A stretch of DNA of 64,000 nt. Origin: Niabella pedocola (lineage in GTDB: Bacteria; Bacteroidota; Bacteroidia; Chitinophagales; Chitinophagaceae). Made by a program: the position numbers and the translations under genes. Shown piece by piece: positions 1-7,559 of this stretch (its first letter is position 1; the number at the start of each line of letters is the position of its first letter). A model generated the notes under the pieces. The model saw only the letters and a program-made list of their open reading frames with translations, made no database searches and was not told where the DNA came from. Location: NCBI RefSeq assembly GCF_021044425.1, contig NZ_JAJNEC010000002.1:13635-77634 (forward strand), read 5' to 3'.

Positions 1-69
1 GCAACGGCCTACAAAGCGGCCCACTATGGGGGTAATACTGATCCTGTGCCCGGCGATAACCCGGTATAG
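1..69 (+). CDS. 3' end of an unidentified gene (partial)
   Basis: Frame 1 is open from the window edge to a TAG at 67-69 and encodes 22 residues ending in HYGGNTDPVPGDNPV. The composition is protein-like and a T-rich run follows at 76-80, so this is probably the C-terminus of a gene that starts outside the window. The family cannot be named from so short a piece. Confidence 0.4.
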   Translation, partial: ATAYKAAHYGGNTDPVPGDNPV

Positions 70-204
70 GCGCCCTTTTTACAAACGCTCTCCTGCTGCC
101 GGTCATCAGCAAAAAAAAGTTTGGAAGACAGATGCACTGGTACGCGTTTTGACGATGTAATACCAATTAGTGAGCTGATTAAGTTTAACTACAATTCATT
201 TGTG

Positions 205-224
205 ATCTTAACCTAGGTTAAGAT
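205..224. promoter_or_regulatory. 20-bp perfect palindrome, putative operator
   Basis: Bases 205-224 form a perfect 20-bp palindrome centred on AACCTAGGTT. A possible promoter follows directly: TTG at 224-226, 17 bases, then TACTTTAG at 244-251, close to the Bacteroidota TAnnTTTG form. The palindrome abuts the -33 element, which is where a repressor would sit. The hydrolase gene starts at 315. The promoter assignment is tentative; the palindrome itself is certain. Confidence 0.5.
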
Positions 225-314
225 TGAAGTAGTTTGGCCGCAGTACTTTAGCTCAGGAATAACGACAAGGACTACTTAATACTAACAATCACAAACTTTA
301 AAAATTTAAGAAAA

Positions 315-1136
315 ATGAGCACGCTAAAATTAAAAGACGGAACAGAGATTTTTTTCAAGGACCAGGGAGAAGGCCCGGTATTGATGTTTCATCATGGATG
401 GCCATTATCTTCAGACGACTGGGATGCACAGGTGATTTTCTTTTTACAAAAGGGCTATCGCGTAATTGCGCACGACAGAAGAGGTCACGGCCGTTCCAGC
501 CAGAATATCTATAATCACACGATTGAGCAATACGCCGCTGATGCGGCTGAACTGGTGGCGTTTTTAGATTTAAAAGATGTGGTACACATCGGTCACTCCA
601 CCGGAGGAGGTGAAGTAATCCGTTATGTGAACAAGTATGCCAACGGCAGAGCGAAGAAAGCCATTTTAATCAGTGCCGTGCCGCCTGTGATGGTAAAAAG
701 TGAATCGAATCCTGATGGTGTTCCCATGGAGGTATTTGATAATATCAGGGAGCAGACGTTAAATAATAGAAGCCAGTTTTATATTGACTTAACTTTCCCT
801 TTCTATGGCTATAACAGGGCAGGTGCAAATATAAAGGAAGGTGTACAGAGAAACTGGTGGAGGCAGGGAATGATGGGGGGGATCGTTGCCCACTATGATG
901 GGATTAAGGCTTTTTCAGAAACGGATTTTACGGAAGATTTAAAGGCAGTTGATATTCCGGTCTTGGTATTGCACGGAGAAGATGACCAAATCGTACCAAT
1001 AGAGAATTCAGCTATAAAATCTGCAAAGCTGCTGAAAAACGGGAAGCTGATCACTTACCCGGGTTTCTCGCACGGAATGCCTACTGTAGAGCATCAGACT
1101 ATTAATAAAGACATTTTGGAGTTTATCCGGTCTTAA
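315..1136 (+). CDS. alpha/beta hydrolase (non-heme chloroperoxidase-like)
   Basis: This 273-residue protein is a typical cofactor-free alpha/beta hydrolase of the non-heme chloroperoxidase/esterase group, which hydrolyse esters and can show perhydrolase activity. The HHGWP oxyanion-hole segment lies near residues 26-30. The nucleophile elbow GHSTGG gives Ser95, an acidic residue in GEDDQIVP (about 224) is the likely acid, and His253 in GFSHGM completes the triad. There is no signal peptide, so it is cytoplasmic. Length is normal for the family. It stands alone, with a palindromic putative operator upstream and no close downstream partner. The true substrate cannot be read from sequence. Confidence 0.93.
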   Translation: MSTLKLKDGTEIFFKDQGEGPVLMFHHGWPLSSDDWDAQVIFFLQKGYRVIAHDRRGHGRSSQNIYNHTIEQYAADAAELVAFLDLKDVVHIGHSTGGGEVIRYVNKYANGRAKKAILISAVPPVMVKSESNPDGVPMEVFDNIREQTLNNRSQFYIDLTFPFYGYNRAGANIKEGVQRNWWRQGMMGGIVAHYDGIKAFSETDFTEDLKAVDIPVLVLHGEDDQIVPIENSAIKSAKLLKNGKLITYPGFSHGMPTVEHQTINKDILEFIRS

Positions 1137-1749
1137 TTAAACATGATCATCGTTATAATTGGCTCCAATTGTTAACGATTGTGAAGTTCATCGTTCGAAA
1201 TGCCGGTTGCTATTTAATTTTTATACCCAGGCCAGAAGCAGGGATCCTTCGAGACTGCTTCTGGCGCATCGGGGAAAAAAAACTGCTTAATGCAAACTAC
1301 CTGTGGATTTACTTTACGTACTTTAAGAGTGCCGGCAACGCTTTGGATGAATGGGCCGGTTTGATAAAGTCCCGTTCAAAAAGGTAGAAACTAAAGGCCT
1401 CATATTTTTTATGAATGTAGTGGTGTTGATGGTTATCTCATTCGGGTTATTCCCGGTGTTTGTAATTCGTGGTTTACCTTGGGGGCAGGCAGCTTTTTAC
1501 AGGCTGCCCCGCTGAGTTATAAATCGTGGAAATAGTGCTCAGATTGCCTGTTTTGTGTCATCCTTACATTAATGGGATACACTTTCTCCTTTGGATGCTG
1601 CATATATCCGATAAATCATTCCTGTTGCCGGACTTCCGGTCTTGTGCTTTTCTAGTTTCAACGATTGATTTTGCCTTTTCGTCTATTGAGGATGAAACGG
1701 TGCCGGAATCAGGAGTATCTTTAAGGAGTAAATATAAAAACAGAAAAAA
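1137..1749. other. 613-bp intergenic region without a supported gene
   Basis: No convincing gene is present. Short open frames at 1169-1387 and 1526-1753 have no family features or plausible start context. Two hairpins stand out: an 11-bp perfect stem at 1231-1241/1255-1265, and an imperfect GC-rich one at about 1481-1510 pairing GGGGCAG with CTGCCCC. Neither has a clear U-tract. An AGGAG-like sequence near 1719-1726 precedes the next gene. Confidence 0.5.
1231..1265. repeat. 11-bp inverted repeat (strong hairpin)
   Basis: GCCAGAAGCAG at 1231-1241 pairs perfectly with CTGCTTCTGGC at 1255-1265 around a 13-base loop. It lies 95 bases after the hydrolase stop. No run of T follows on the plus strand, so it is not a classic intrinsic terminator. 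It may stabilise the 3' end of the hydrolase transcript. Confidence 0.6.
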
Positions 1750-2037
1750 ATGAAAAAACTTTTTATCGCCCTGCTTGCGCTGATCACTTTCAACCTGTCG
1801 CAGGCACAAACTACCCCTGCCCAGGCGAAGCCGGCCAAGCCGCAGGCGGCAAAAACACAGGCAGCCAAACCGGCACCCAAGGCCGCTGAAAAAAAGGCGG
1901 TTACTGAAACAAAGGCGGCACCGGCTGCTACGGCCCATGTAAAAAAAGATGGTACACCGGATAAACGCTATAAAGAAAATCAACATGTAAAAAAAGACGG
2001 TACGCCGGATAAACGCTATAAAGAAAATAAGAAGTAA
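1750..2037 (+). CDS. small secreted Lys/Ala/Pro-rich repeat protein
   Basis: The 95-residue product has a clear signal peptide (about residues 1-20, ending SQAQ). A low-complexity Ala/Lys/Pro stretch follows. The C-terminus carries two nearly perfect copies of HVKKDGTPDKRYKEN. The mature protein is strongly basic. Similar short secreted proteins ending in KKDGTPD-type repeats occur in Chitinophagaceae, but I know of no assigned function. A terminator follows at 2066-2093, so it is transcribed alone. The minus-strand frame over the same bases is an artefact of its biased composition. Confidence 0.8.
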   Translation: MKKLFIALLALITFNLSQAQTTPAQAKPAKPQAAKTQAAKPAPKAAEKKAVTETKAAPAATAHVKKDGTPDKRYKENQHVKKDGTPDKRYKENKK

Positions 2038-2065
2038 TACGTTTTGAGTTCTTGATTGTTAAGGT

Positions 2066-2093
2066 ACCCCCCGCTTAAAGCAGGGGGTTTTTT
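2066..2093 (+). terminator. intrinsic terminator
   Basis: A CCCCC-GCTT / AAGC-A-GGGGG stem-loop with a single-base bulge is followed by six T. It begins about 30 bases after the stop of the small basic protein gene. Confidence 0.85.
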
Positions 2094-2197
2094 GCTATCT
2101 GCCGTTGCAAAGGACAGCAGGGTTGTAAAGGATCCGGTAATGAAGAACGCTTTTGCCGCTTTCAACGATCCGTTTTGCCCATCCGCCTATTGTACGC

Positions 2198-2227
2198 TTG
2201 AAAGGCATAGTGCGTGCCGTAGCTTTA
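2198..2227 (+). promoter_or_regulatory. putative Bacteroidota-type promoter
   Basis: TTG at 2198-2200 and TAGCTTTA at 2220-2227 are 19 bases apart. They fit the -33 TTG / -7 TAnnTTTG pattern with one mismatch. The predicted start lies about 30 bases before the ATG at 2266. Confidence 0.45.
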
Positions 2228-2265
2228 GATAGGAAAACAAAATAATCATCTTAAAAATTTAAAAA

Positions 2266-2457
2266 ATGAAAAAGATCTTAGTAGCCGCAATGATTTTATT
2301 AACCACCGGGGTAGCCGTAAATGCAACAGGTATGCACATGCAGGATAAACCTGCTAAAACAGAAATGAGCAAGCCACATAAAAAAGGAAAAGCAGGTAAG
2401 AAGCATCATGGAGCCGCAAAGAAAGAGGCTGCAAAAAAAGATGACAAAGCGAAGTGA
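2266..2457 (+). CDS. small secreted lysine-rich protein
   Basis: The 63-residue product begins with a signal-peptide-like segment (residues 1-20, ending VNATG). The mature part is almost entirely Lys, Ala, His and Gly. It resembles the preceding small gene in design but shares no repeat with it. It has an A-rich leader and a strong terminator at 2510-2537, so it is a monocistronic unit. No function can be assigned. A basic periplasmic or envelope-associated peptide is a guess. Confidence 0.75.
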   Translation: MKKILVAAMILLTTGVAVNATGMHMQDKPAKTEMSKPHKKGKAGKKHHGAAKKEAAKKDDKAK

Positions 2458-2509
2458 TTGGGTTCCGTTTCATAAATGTGGATACAGGCAGGTGCCTGAA
2501 TATTTGAGA

Positions 2510-2537
2510 CAACCTCACCTTGTGAGGTTGTTTTTTT
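2510..2537 (+). terminator. intrinsic terminator
   Basis: CAACCTCAC at 2510-2518 pairs perfectly with GTGAGGTTG at 2522-2530 over a 3-base loop, followed by seven T. It ends the lysine-rich protein gene. The TTG that closes the stem is also the candidate -33 element of the next promoter. Confidence 0.92.
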
Positions 2538-2557
2538 ATGGCTTATTTCTATTTTTG
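2528..2557 (+). promoter_or_regulatory. Bacteroidota-type promoter overlapping the terminator
   Basis: TTG at 2528-2530, a 19-base spacer and TATTTTTG at 2550-2557 match the TTG / TAnnTTTG consensus exactly. Transcription would begin near 2565, just after the ATG at 2561. This hints that the next gene may start at a downstream codon. Confidence 0.6.
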
Positions 2558-2560
2558 CGT

Positions 2561-3145
2561 ATGCATTTTTTAAACCAATCCGCTTTTTTGAAAAGTACCA
2601 TCTGCTCTGTAGTGATCTGTTTGTTCCTGGTTACAAAAACCGCCGCACAATCCGGTTCAAATATCCGGCTGGATGTGGCGGATCTGTATAGCACACATGG
2701 CACACATTTTCCCGGCGTAAGCGTTTCCTATAACCGGCTCTTTGGAAAAAAATGGGAACTGGGCGCCGGTATCGAATATTCCGGTACTTCGTTTCATGAT
2801 GATAATGGCTGGAACCTTTACCATCTCCGGTTTTTGCCGGTTTACCTGAGTGAATATTTTTATATGGGTAATTTTGATCGTTGGGCGCCCTATGCACATC
2901 TGCAGGAAGGTATCAGTTTTGCACGGTATGATAAAGAGTTTGAAGATGATCCCGGCACCCGTTATCCCGTTAAAGAAAGCGGCTTCTATGGTTACGGAGG
3001 CGTTGGAACCCGTTATGCCTTGTCGCGCAAATCCGGTTTATTCGCTGAGGCCGGCATGAAAGCCTTTCATCTTTCTTTTAACAATTTAGATGTAAATCCC
3101 CATGGTTTTGCATTGAAATTGGGCTATGTTTACCGGCTCAAATAA
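2561..3145 (+). CDS. outer-membrane beta-barrel-like secreted protein
   Basis: From the ATG at 2561 the product is 194 residues. It has a signal peptide ending TAAQ and alternating aromatic/polar strands with terminal Tyr-Arg-Leu, typical of small Bacteroidota porin-family barrels. An open frame extends back to 2408, but that part crosses the upstream gene and terminator and is rejected. A TTG at 2588 would give a cleaner signal peptide (MKSTICSVVI) and would lie downstream of the predicted transcription start near 2565, so it is a real alternative start. The stop is 15 bases before the MprF-like gene, suggesting cotranscription. Ligand and role are unknown. Confidence 0.75.
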   Translation: MHFLNQSAFLKSTICSVVICLFLVTKTAAQSGSNIRLDVADLYSTHGTHFPGVSVSYNRLFGKKWELGAGIEYSGTSFHDDNGWNLYHLRFLPVYLSEYFYMGNFDRWAPYAHLQEGISFARYDKEFEDDPGTRYPVKESGFYGYGGVGTRYALSRKSGLFAEAGMKAFHLSFNNLDVNPHGFALKLGYVYRLK

Positions 3146-3160
3146 CTGAACCAAATCTAT

Positions 3161-5767
3161 ATGAAAGAGCGGATATTAAAACAGTTCCGGAAGTTTTCGC
3201 CCAAGACCTATTGGAAGGAAATCCTTGCGGTGCTCGTAATCCTGCTGGCGTTTGTGTTTTTCCGGAGCGAACGAAAAGAGCTGCAATCCATTTTGCCGCA
3301 GCTGCGGGCTGCTGACGGCCGCTGGATCTTTGCCGGGTTGGCCGTAACTGCACTTTATGTGTTGCTGCAGGCGCTGATGTATATTTACAGTTTCCGGGCA
3401 ATGGGCATGCGGCTGCGGTTATCGGATGCCGTGGAACTGTTTCTGAAACGGAATTTTTTAAGCGTATTTCTTCCGGCCGGCGGCATCAGTTCACTGGCCT
3501 ATACCACATCGCAATTACGTAAGCGGAACCTGAATGCCACACAGATCCATCAGGCAAGCGCTATTTATGGATATGTGGGCTTATTAACGGTGTTCCTGAT
3601 CGGGGTGCCGGTGATCCTGTATACCATCGGCAAACAACGGCATGCGGGGGCTGCGGGGCTTTCGTTGCTGTTACTGGGCCTGCTGTTGGGTGCGGTGTTC
3701 CTGGTCGTATACACTTTTAGAAAAAAAGGAACCTTATACCAGTGGATCAGCCGGAAATTTCCCTCGGTGATCAATAACATCGATGCGGTCTTTTCCGGAA
3801 CCATCAATAAGCGGCAACTGTGGCTAACCATCGCCGCATCGCTGGCTATTGAATGTTGTGGCATTGCGCACGTGTACATCAGTATTTATGCGCTGGGTGC
3901 GGCACCTTCCTTCCAGGTGGCGGCGGTAGGGTATACACTCTCCGTGGTATTGATGATCCTGTCGCCGTTTTTACGCGGCCTGGGCGCTGTAGAGTTTACC
4001 ATGTTGTATATTTTTATGGGGTATGGCTATCGCCATGATGAAGGACTGGGCATTACCCTGTTGTACCGGGTATTTGAATTTTGGATCCCTTTAATGCTGG
4101 GGCTGTTTGCATTTGTGTGGAGAGGGCGGCAACTGGTGGCGCGCATCATGCCGGCAATTGGTATATTCTTCCTCGGTATTGTTAATATTATTTCGGTGGC
4201 CACACCGCCGCTGGCTGAACGGATGCGGCTGGACCGGTATTATCTTCCTGTGGAAGCCATCCATGCCTCCAAACTCATGGTGCTGGTAATGGGAGTCTCC
4301 TTACTGGTAACCTCGGCCTATCTCATTAAGGGGCTTCGGGCCGCCTGGATCGCGGCGCTTGTATTTACAGCACTCTCCATTTTAGGTAATATTGCAAAGG
4401 CGCTGGATTACGAAGAGAGCCTGCTGGCCGGTTTTATCCTGGTGCTGCTGATCACCAACAGCAAACAATACCGCATTAAAGAAAATCCCCGGTGGATCCG
4501 CATTGGCTTTGCTACTTTTTTTATTACTCTTTTTTCGGTTTGTCTCTTTGATTTCCTGAGCTTTTATTTTATTGATAAACGGCACTTTGGTATTGATTTT
4601 AACTGGCGCCAGTCCCTGTACTATACTCTTAGAAGTTTTCTGTTGTTTTCGGATGATGAGCTTACACCCAAAACGCATTTCGGACGCGACTTTGTAAACA
4701 TTACGCGGTTCCTGGGTTCCTGTGCCTGGTTGCTGCTGATCTATTCCCTGCTGCGTCCGCGGATCTTTGATGATACGGTTCCCGATGCCAAAACAGCCTC
4801 CGAACTGGCGCGGGAAATACTGGAAGAACATGGCCGGTCTGCAGTGGATTATTTTAAAACGATGCCCGATAAACAGTTATTTTTTTCCGGCATTACCAGC
4901 GGGTTTACGGCATACCGGGTGGCGAATGATTTTGCCGTTGTATTGGAAGAACCGGTTTGTGCCGCAGAAGATAAGATTGATGTATTGACGGAATTTGAGG
5001 CCTTTTGTAAACAGGAGGGTTTAAAAACCGTGTATTACCGGGTAGATGAAAGCAGCTTGCTGCATTTTGAAGACCTGAAGAAGATGAAGATCTTTATAGG
5101 GCAGGAGGCCATAATGGAGGTGGCACAATTTACATTGGAAGGAAAAGACCGTAAGTCGTTGCGTAACGGCCTGAACAGTTTGCAGAAAAAAGGATATGAA
5201 ACGGTGTTTATAGCCTCCCCGCACAGCGATGCATTGTTGCAGGAACTGGAATCAGTGTCGGACGAATGGCTGGATAAATTTGAAAAAAAGGAAATGGTGT
5301 TCTCGCAGGGAATGTTCAGCCGGGAAGAGATACGGCATTCGGATGTGATCCTTGTAAAGGATGCGGAAGGAAGGGTGCAGGCCTTCCTGAACATTATCAG
5401 GGATTACACGCCGGAGGAATGTACCTATGACCTGATCCGCAAACGGCTGGAAGCCCCCGGAGGGTGTATGGATGCCCTGATTGTTAAGTTAACGGAGTAT
5501 GCCAGGGAAAAACAATATAAATACCTCAACCTGGGCATGATTCCGCTGAATGGCCTCAATACGCCGGATAACCCCGCCGAACGTATCATTAAATATGCAT
5601 CACAACGGATGGGCAGTTTGCGGCATTATAAAACGCTGCGTGATTTTAAAGAGAAGTACGCCACCATATGGGAAAATAAGTATATGATCTTTGGAAATGA
5701 TTTTGATCTGCTGCAGATCCCGGGGGCACTCAGAAAAGTAATGAAACCTTTATCAGATACAAATTAA
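3161..5767 (+). CDS. mprF: MprF-type aminoacyl-phospholipid synthase/flippase
   Basis: The 868-residue protein has the two-part MprF layout. Roughly residues 15-530 form many hydrophobic segments of the flippase type. Residues about 545-868 form the soluble DUF2156/GNAT-like synthase domain. Known MprF proteins transfer lysine or alanine from aminoacyl-tRNA to phosphatidylglycerol and flip the product, lowering surface negative charge and raising resistance to cationic peptides. Length matches full-length bifunctional MprF. It is followed after 3 bases by an AcvB/VirJ-like hydrolase, a pairing known from lpiA-acvB in Agrobacterium. The amino acid and lipid used here are not determined by sequence. 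Confidence 0.88.
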   Translation: MKERILKQFRKFSPKTYWKEILAVLVILLAFVFFRSERKELQSILPQLRAADGRWIFAGLAVTALYVLLQALMYIYSFRAMGMRLRLSDAVELFLKRNFLSVFLPAGGISSLAYTTSQLRKRNLNATQIHQASAIYGYVGLLTVFLIGVPVILYTIGKQRHAGAAGLSLLLLGLLLGAVFLVVYTFRKKGTLYQWISRKFPSVINNIDAVFSGTINKRQLWLTIAASLAIECCGIAHVYISIYALGAAPSFQVAAVGYTLSVVLMILSPFLRGLGAVEFTMLYIFMGYGYRHDEGLGITLLYRVFEFWIPLMLGLFAFVWRGRQLVARIMPAIGIFFLGIVNIISVATPPLAERMRLDRYYLPVEAIHASKLMVLVMGVSLLVTSAYLIKGLRAAWIAALVFTALSILGNIAKALDYEESLLAGFILVLLITNSKQYRIKENPRWIRIGFATFFITLFSVCLFDFLSFYFIDKRHFGIDFNWRQSLYYTLRSFLLFSDDELTPKTHFGRDFVNITRFLGSCAWLLLIYSLLRPRIFDDTVPDAKTASELAREILEEHGRSAVDYFKTMPDKQLFFSGITSGFTAYRVANDFAVVLEEPVCAAEDKIDVLTEFEAFCKQEGLKTVYYRVDESSLLHFEDLKKMKIFIGQEAIMEVAQFTLEGKDRKSLRNGLNSLQKKGYETVFIASPHSDALLQELESVSDEWLDKFEKKEMVFSQGMFSREEIRHSDVILVKDAEGRVQAFLNIIRDYTPEECTYDLIRKRLEAPGGCMDALIVKLTEYAREKQYKYLNLGMIPLNGLNTPDNPAERIIKYASQRMGSLRHYKTLRDFKEKYATIWENKYMIFGNDFDLLQIPGALRKVMKPLSDTN

Positions 5768-5770
5768 GAT

Positions 5771-6436
5771 ATGAAAGTGATCTGTTTTTTCTTCGGAATG
5801 TTATGGTCTTTGCATGCAACTGCTTCCGTTGGGGCCGCGTTGCCGTTAAAGAGCTGGCAGGGCAACGATAAAATGCCCCTGGTGCTTTATATAAGCGGGG
5901 ATGGCGGATTGAACAGCTTTACCAATGATTTTTGTAAAGGAGTCAATCAATCGGGCTATACCGTTACGGCCATTAATTCCAAATCGTATTTCTGGAACAA
6001 AAAAACACCGGAACAGGTGGCGGCAGAATTAAGCACCTACCTGGATGGGGTGTTTAAGGGGCGGGCCAACCAGCAGTTGCTGATCATCGGGTATTCCTTT
6101 GGAGCAGACGTAATGCCTTTTATCCTGAACCGTCTGGGCGCCGGCGTTAAAGGTCATGTACTGCGTACCATACTGATGGCACCATCGGCTACTACCGACT
6201 TCGTGATCCGCGTGGCCGATATGTGGGGAACGGCCAAAAAAAGAAGTATGGATGTGGTGGCCGAAGTGAACCGGGCGGCCGGTCAGCGCATCGTGGCTAT
6301 TTTGCCGGGTGATGATAACGATTTTCCCGTGCAGGCGGTGAAACTTCCCGGTTTTAAGACATTGGTTTTAAAAGGCGGCCATCATTTTGACGGGGATACC
6401 GCCGGTCTTGTAAAGATAGTTGTGGGGCATTTCTGA
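5771..6436 (+). CDS. AcvB/VirJ-type serine hydrolase
   Basis: The 221-residue product has a signal peptide (about 1-18) and a single VirJ-like alpha/beta hydrolase domain. The GYSFGAD nucleophile elbow is clear, and the GGHHFDGD segment near the C-terminus supplies the likely catalytic His. AcvB of Agrobacterium hydrolyses lysyl-phosphatidylglycerol made by the MprF homologue LpiA. The gene position directly behind an MprF-like gene argues for the same periplasmic reaction here. Its stop overlaps the next start in TGATG, indicating translational coupling. AcvB has two such domains, and this is the shorter VirJ-sized form. Confidence 0.85.
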   Translation: MKVICFFFGMLWSLHATASVGAALPLKSWQGNDKMPLVLYISGDGGLNSFTNDFCKGVNQSGYTVTAINSKSYFWNKKTPEQVAAELSTYLDGVFKGRANQQLLIIGYSFGADVMPFILNRLGAGVKGHVLRTILMAPSATTDFVIRVADMWGTAKKRSMDVVAEVNRAAGQRIVAILPGDDNDFPVQAVKLPGFKTLVLKGGHHFDGDTAGLVKIVVGHF

Positions 6437-7410
6437 TGAAAACAGGTTACAGGTATCTGGTCGTATGCGGTCTGCTGGCAATAGGGCACCTGGCGCAGGC
6501 ACAAGTAAAACGGGACACGACTTATATTGGCGGGTTCGACCGGGAGAATACCGTTGAAGTATACCCCGGTTATTACACAACCCGGTTCAATTTTTCAGGT
6601 TTCGGAAAAAAGCCTTCGCATTTTCAGCTTACCGCCAATACCAATGCGTATGCCGGCTTTTATGTTAACTATAAATGGGTGTCATTTCAATATGCCTGGG
6701 GCATACCGGGCACAGAACTGGCAAAAGGAATCAAGCTAAAACATATTTCATTCTCGTTCCGCTATAACCGGCCGCGGTTAAGCATTTATCCTTTTTTTGA
6801 CGGGTACGACGGGCTGCTGCTGCAAACCGCAAAGCCACATCCGCGCTTCGATTCATTCCGGGGCATGCAATTATTTCGCGCCGGTACCCAGCTATATTAT
6901 TTTACCAATCCGCAACGTTATGAATACAGGGCCGGGCTTTCGTTCTCCGAACGGCAACTCCGGTCTGCAGGCGGCATCATTTTTAATGTAACGCCGCAAT
7001 GGCAAAAAATCAACTGGAAAACGCCCACACGGGCACTGATCCGGGATTCTGTTACCTACCAGTTGCTGGCTTCCGATCCGCAATGGCTGAGTATGGTAGC
7101 AGGGGCGGGCTATAATTACAACTGGGTTTTTCAAAAAGGCAAGTGGATCCTATCTCCTGCGTTGATCGGGGGGATCGGTGCCGTAAAAGAACTTAACAAC
7201 ACGCGCTCCGTACAACCCGTATTGCAGCTGCAGGCCTGGGTGAATGCGGGTTTCAACGGTCCGGTATTTTATGCATATATAAACGGAAACCTGCAAGCCA
7301 CCCAAACGCACCTGATCGTAAGAAAACTTAACACCCGCGATGATGAGGTATCGCTGACGGTTGGATACCGGTTTAAAAGCCATCCGAAGAAGGTATTGGG
7401 AATGTTGTAA
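6436..7410 (+). CDS. secreted DUF4421-like outer-membrane protein
   Basis: The 324-residue protein has a signal peptide (1-22, ending AQAQ). Strands rich in Tyr, Phe and Arg end in VSLTVGYRFK, typical of outer-membrane barrels. The YPGYYTTRFNFSGF and KHISFSFRYNRPRLSIYPFF segments recall the DUF4421 family, but I cannot confirm this without a profile search. It is translationally coupled to the hydrolase gene, so it probably belongs to the same envelope-lipid unit. Function is unknown. Confidence 0.7.
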   Translation: MKTGYRYLVVCGLLAIGHLAQAQVKRDTTYIGGFDRENTVEVYPGYYTTRFNFSGFGKKPSHFQLTANTNAYAGFYVNYKWVSFQYAWGIPGTELAKGIKLKHISFSFRYNRPRLSIYPFFDGYDGLLLQTAKPHPRFDSFRGMQLFRAGTQLYYFTNPQRYEYRAGLSFSERQLRSAGGIIFNVTPQWQKINWKTPTRALIRDSVTYQLLASDPQWLSMVAGAGYNYNWVFQKGKWILSPALIGGIGAVKELNNTRSVQPVLQLQAWVNAGFNGPVFYAYINGNLQATQTHLIVRKLNTRDDEVSLTVGYRFKSHPKKVLGML

Positions 7411-7420
7411 GGCAGATTAC

Positions 7421-7559
7421 AGAATCCAGATTTGAGAATCGGGATTTGAGCCTTCAGCCTTCAGCTCTCAGCATTTAGCGTTCTGCCTTCAGATCAAAAA
7501 CGCTGTGCCCTGCCGAGGTTTCGATTCTCAAATCTCAACTCTGGTATCTCAAAGCTAAA
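7421..7559. repeat. heptamer-repeat intergenic region between convergent genes
   Basis: Heptamers of the TCTCAAA type occur on the plus strand at about 7527-7555 and on the minus strand at about 7421-7446. AGATTTGAGAATC at 7428-7440 and GATTCTCAAATCT at 7523-7535 are perfect 13-base inverted copies. The structure sits between convergent genes and could act as a bidirectional transcription barrier. Confidence 0.7.

Noticed and set aside
1169..1387. 72-residue open frame after the hydrolase
   Set aside because: It has no family features, spans a strong hairpin and has no credible start context.
1564..1986. Minus-strand frame over the small Lys/Ala-rich gene
   Set aside because: It is the complement of a repeat-rich gene with a clear signal peptide; the Cys/Leu/Gly-rich translation is an artefact.
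2408..2560. N-terminal extension of the barrel-like protein
   Set aside because: It overlaps the lysine-rich gene in another frame and passes through the terminator at 2510-2537.
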